Of a stretch of 57,132 nt of DNA, positions 55,309 through 57,132 are shown piece after piece; positions within the stretch are counted from its first letter, which is position 1; each line of letters begins with the position of its first letter. The translations under genes were made by a program, and so were the position numbers. Under the pieces are notes generated by a model, which saw nothing but the letters and a program-made list of their open reading frames with translations, searched no databases and had not been told where the DNA came from. The DNA is taken from positions 1-57,132 of the forward strand of contig SWDT01000673.1 of NCBI GenBank assembly GCA_009193035.1, written 5' to 3'. This DNA comes from Halicephalobus mephisto. Taxonomy: Eukaryota; Nematoda; Chromadorea; Rhabditida; Panagrolaimidae.

Positions 55309-57132
55309 TTATTGTAAGTTTTCGAAATAATGTATGACTTCCTTCATCTCAGGGATTCTCTCGAGAACTCCTGGTATGTATTTTTCGATTAGTGGGGCCA
55401 TTTCATCCAGATCAGTAAAAAGTTCTTCCATCTTAACATCTTCAGACATAGGGGAGTATCGGGGAGTCACGAGAGAATGCTTCATGATCATGAATTGAAG
55501 TTTGTCCATTCCTTTAGAGATCACTGGTTCATCTTCTGTTTCAATCGTTTCCTGAATACGGAGCTGTGAATCTGAGGCCTTCAGTTTGTGCACATTGACA
55601 ATCACTTCTTTATTGATCGGTCGGATTGTTGTGATACAATTAAGAAACTTCCGGATTTGGGATGAAGTTTCCTCCCAACAGTAGGCAAAATACTTTTCCG
55701 CACGATTGCTATATTTGACTCCTTGCTCCTTCGACAAGAAGTATTTGAAGGACTCCGAATCCACTGAGTACGTATTCCATGATTGAAGCTTGAAGATTTC
55801 TCCATAGATATCTTTCAATCTTTGCTGTACCTCCTGCAGGATTCAAGTGAAGCTTCAGTTTCAAAGCGGGTTCTGTCAGCATGAGTGAAAAAGAAGAAGA
55901 CATTGCTCAGAGCTATTTAGGGAAGATGGAGAGAAGCCATCTGAGAGTGACAATGTAATGGTTGTTCAAAGTTGATCCATCTGACTTGAGCGCAATACAT
56001 ATGGCGTGGATGTTTTCTTGTTCGTGGACACAACTTCTAATGAGGTTTAGTTTCTCCTTATCCAAGTCGCTATTTCCATATTCAGAGAGACCAGGAGTAT
56101 CGATGACTTTGATTTTATTGCTTTGAAAGGTGAATTCATGGACTTTAGGTTTCTGAGTGACCGACTGTCCAATGTCGTTGAAGTTCTCGTTGTCTTCAGG
56201 GTCTCCAACTGTTATAAGAGTTTCCGCAATCTTGTTGTCTTCTCCTTTTCTCTGAACCTTGAATTGGAGAGGAAACAGACCTGCATTTGGTTCTTCTTCG
56301 CTTCCTCGAGGTGGGCCAATTCAGATAGTTACCGAGACCGCTGATCAGAGTTGATTTTCCAACACCACTTTCACCCAAGAAAATTATTGTGAATTTCTTG
56401 GGTAAAGAAATCGTCTCGTGTTCTTGATAAACTGTAATAATCTTGTCCCATTCAGGTGTTACTTCCACAGGAGGTGGTGACATCTTAGGCTTTTCGACGG
56501 GTGGTGATTTAGTGGGTATCGGTAAAGACGAAGCTGGTATTCCATTTTCTTTGGAAATTTGACCAATTTTGTCATTTTCTGTAAACTCGTTTCTATTGGT
56601 ACTTTTTTATCTTCATCATTGTTGATAATTTCGAACGACGATATATTCTTCTTCTAAAAATGCTCATTATTATGTCTAATTACTCGAAAAGTATTTACCT
56701 GGATTGTGTTGATCTGTATTCGCGATTGGAGACTGCTTACTATTGTTGACCACTTCTTCAATCCTAGGTGGAGAAATCCCATGTTTATCTTCATGATTGA
56801 ATTTCTCAGCTTCATTATGTGATTGTAGAAGATAACTGTCTCCTTGACATGCTTAGATATGTCTTCAGACAATCTTCTGTCAACCGGTTTCACAATATTT
56901 CCACATTGATCACAGGATTCACAAAATTCTTCAATGCTGCAGTCTGTGACATCAGTTATCAACCTATGATATTCAGTAACCATGGAGATTTCTTAGCCAT
57001 AAACATTATTATTTTTGACTCATTCACAAGGTGGCTCTCTTTTCTTTGAATTAGTTGGTCACTTGTTCTTATGAATTCCTCTAACCTGAGAGCAGTAGTG
57101 ACCAAATGATGGACAGCGAGAGTAGTTTTCTT
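55309..57132 (-). CDS. P-loop GTPase-like gene, partial and frame-broken
   Basis: Reading leftward: an N-proximal or upstream-paralogue part (HHLVTTALRLEEFIRTSDQL, then MVTEYHRLITDVTDCSIEEF and CESCDQCGNIV) ends at a donor near 56700. Next come SPPPVEVTPEWDKIITVYQE and a P-loop LGESGVGKSTLISGL (about 56376). A further frame has Walker-B/G3 VIDTPGLSEYG, ICIALKSDGSTLNNHYIV and FFFFTHADRTRFE. The C-terminal part is QSWNTYSVDSESFKYFLSKE through EMKEVIHYFENLQ. These segments occupy different frames with at least four switches between 57010 and 55830. It resembles the AIG1/IRG-like P-loop GTPase families expanded in invertebrates; the exact family is uncertain. It runs off the right edge. Confidence 0.55.

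Overview
The window looks like nuclear DNA of a rhabditid (clade V, Caenorhabditis-like) nematode. The reasons are very short introns with TTTTCAG-type acceptors, start codons placed directly behind AG (trans-splice sites), cuticle collagens with a CPCP tail, Str-superfamily chemoreceptor clusters, and spliced-leader (SL) RNA loci. I cannot name the species. Gene models below are my own splice predictions, checked for phase.

Layout. 1-9.6 kb: the start of an ESS-2/DGCR14-like gene, a TXNDC9-like gene, and a nine-exon NEK8/NEK9-type kinase with RCC1 repeats whose introns are full of repeats. 11.0-18.7 kb: an unrecognised minus-strand coding region, a 14-finger C2H2 protein with a 200-codon gene nested in its third intron, and a small C2HC zinc-finger protein. 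18.8-26.5 kb: sparse and relic-rich, with one intact SLC2-type transporter and a genomic copy of the SL1 leader joined to non-SL-RNA sequence. 26.6-34.1 kb: a tandemly duplicated module of one chemoreceptor plus one cuticle collagen. 35.0-44.3 kb: a MESH1-type HD hydrolase, a ferrochelatase of alphaproteobacterial type with its catalytic residues intact, and an SLC26 anion transporter with two alternative first exons. 44.9-54.8 kb: three intact and one broken chemoreceptor genes, interspersed with at least six SL-RNA-like loci. 55.3-57.1 kb: a P-loop GTPase gene that is frame-broken in several places.

The most notable content is (1) the dispersed SL RNA family. One locus carries a perfect SL1 leader, one carries a novel leader with an intact Sm site and 3' hairpin, and several others are decaying. 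They are arranged partly as divergent pairs among receptor genes. (2) A ferrochelatase with bacterial signatures, divided by nematode-style introns and lying 103 bp behind a MESH1 gene.

Apparent frameshifts cluster in the first ~11.3 kb and the last ~1.8 kb, several of them at short homopolymers. This fits poorly polished contig ends at least as well as pseudogenes. The central genes are all in frame.
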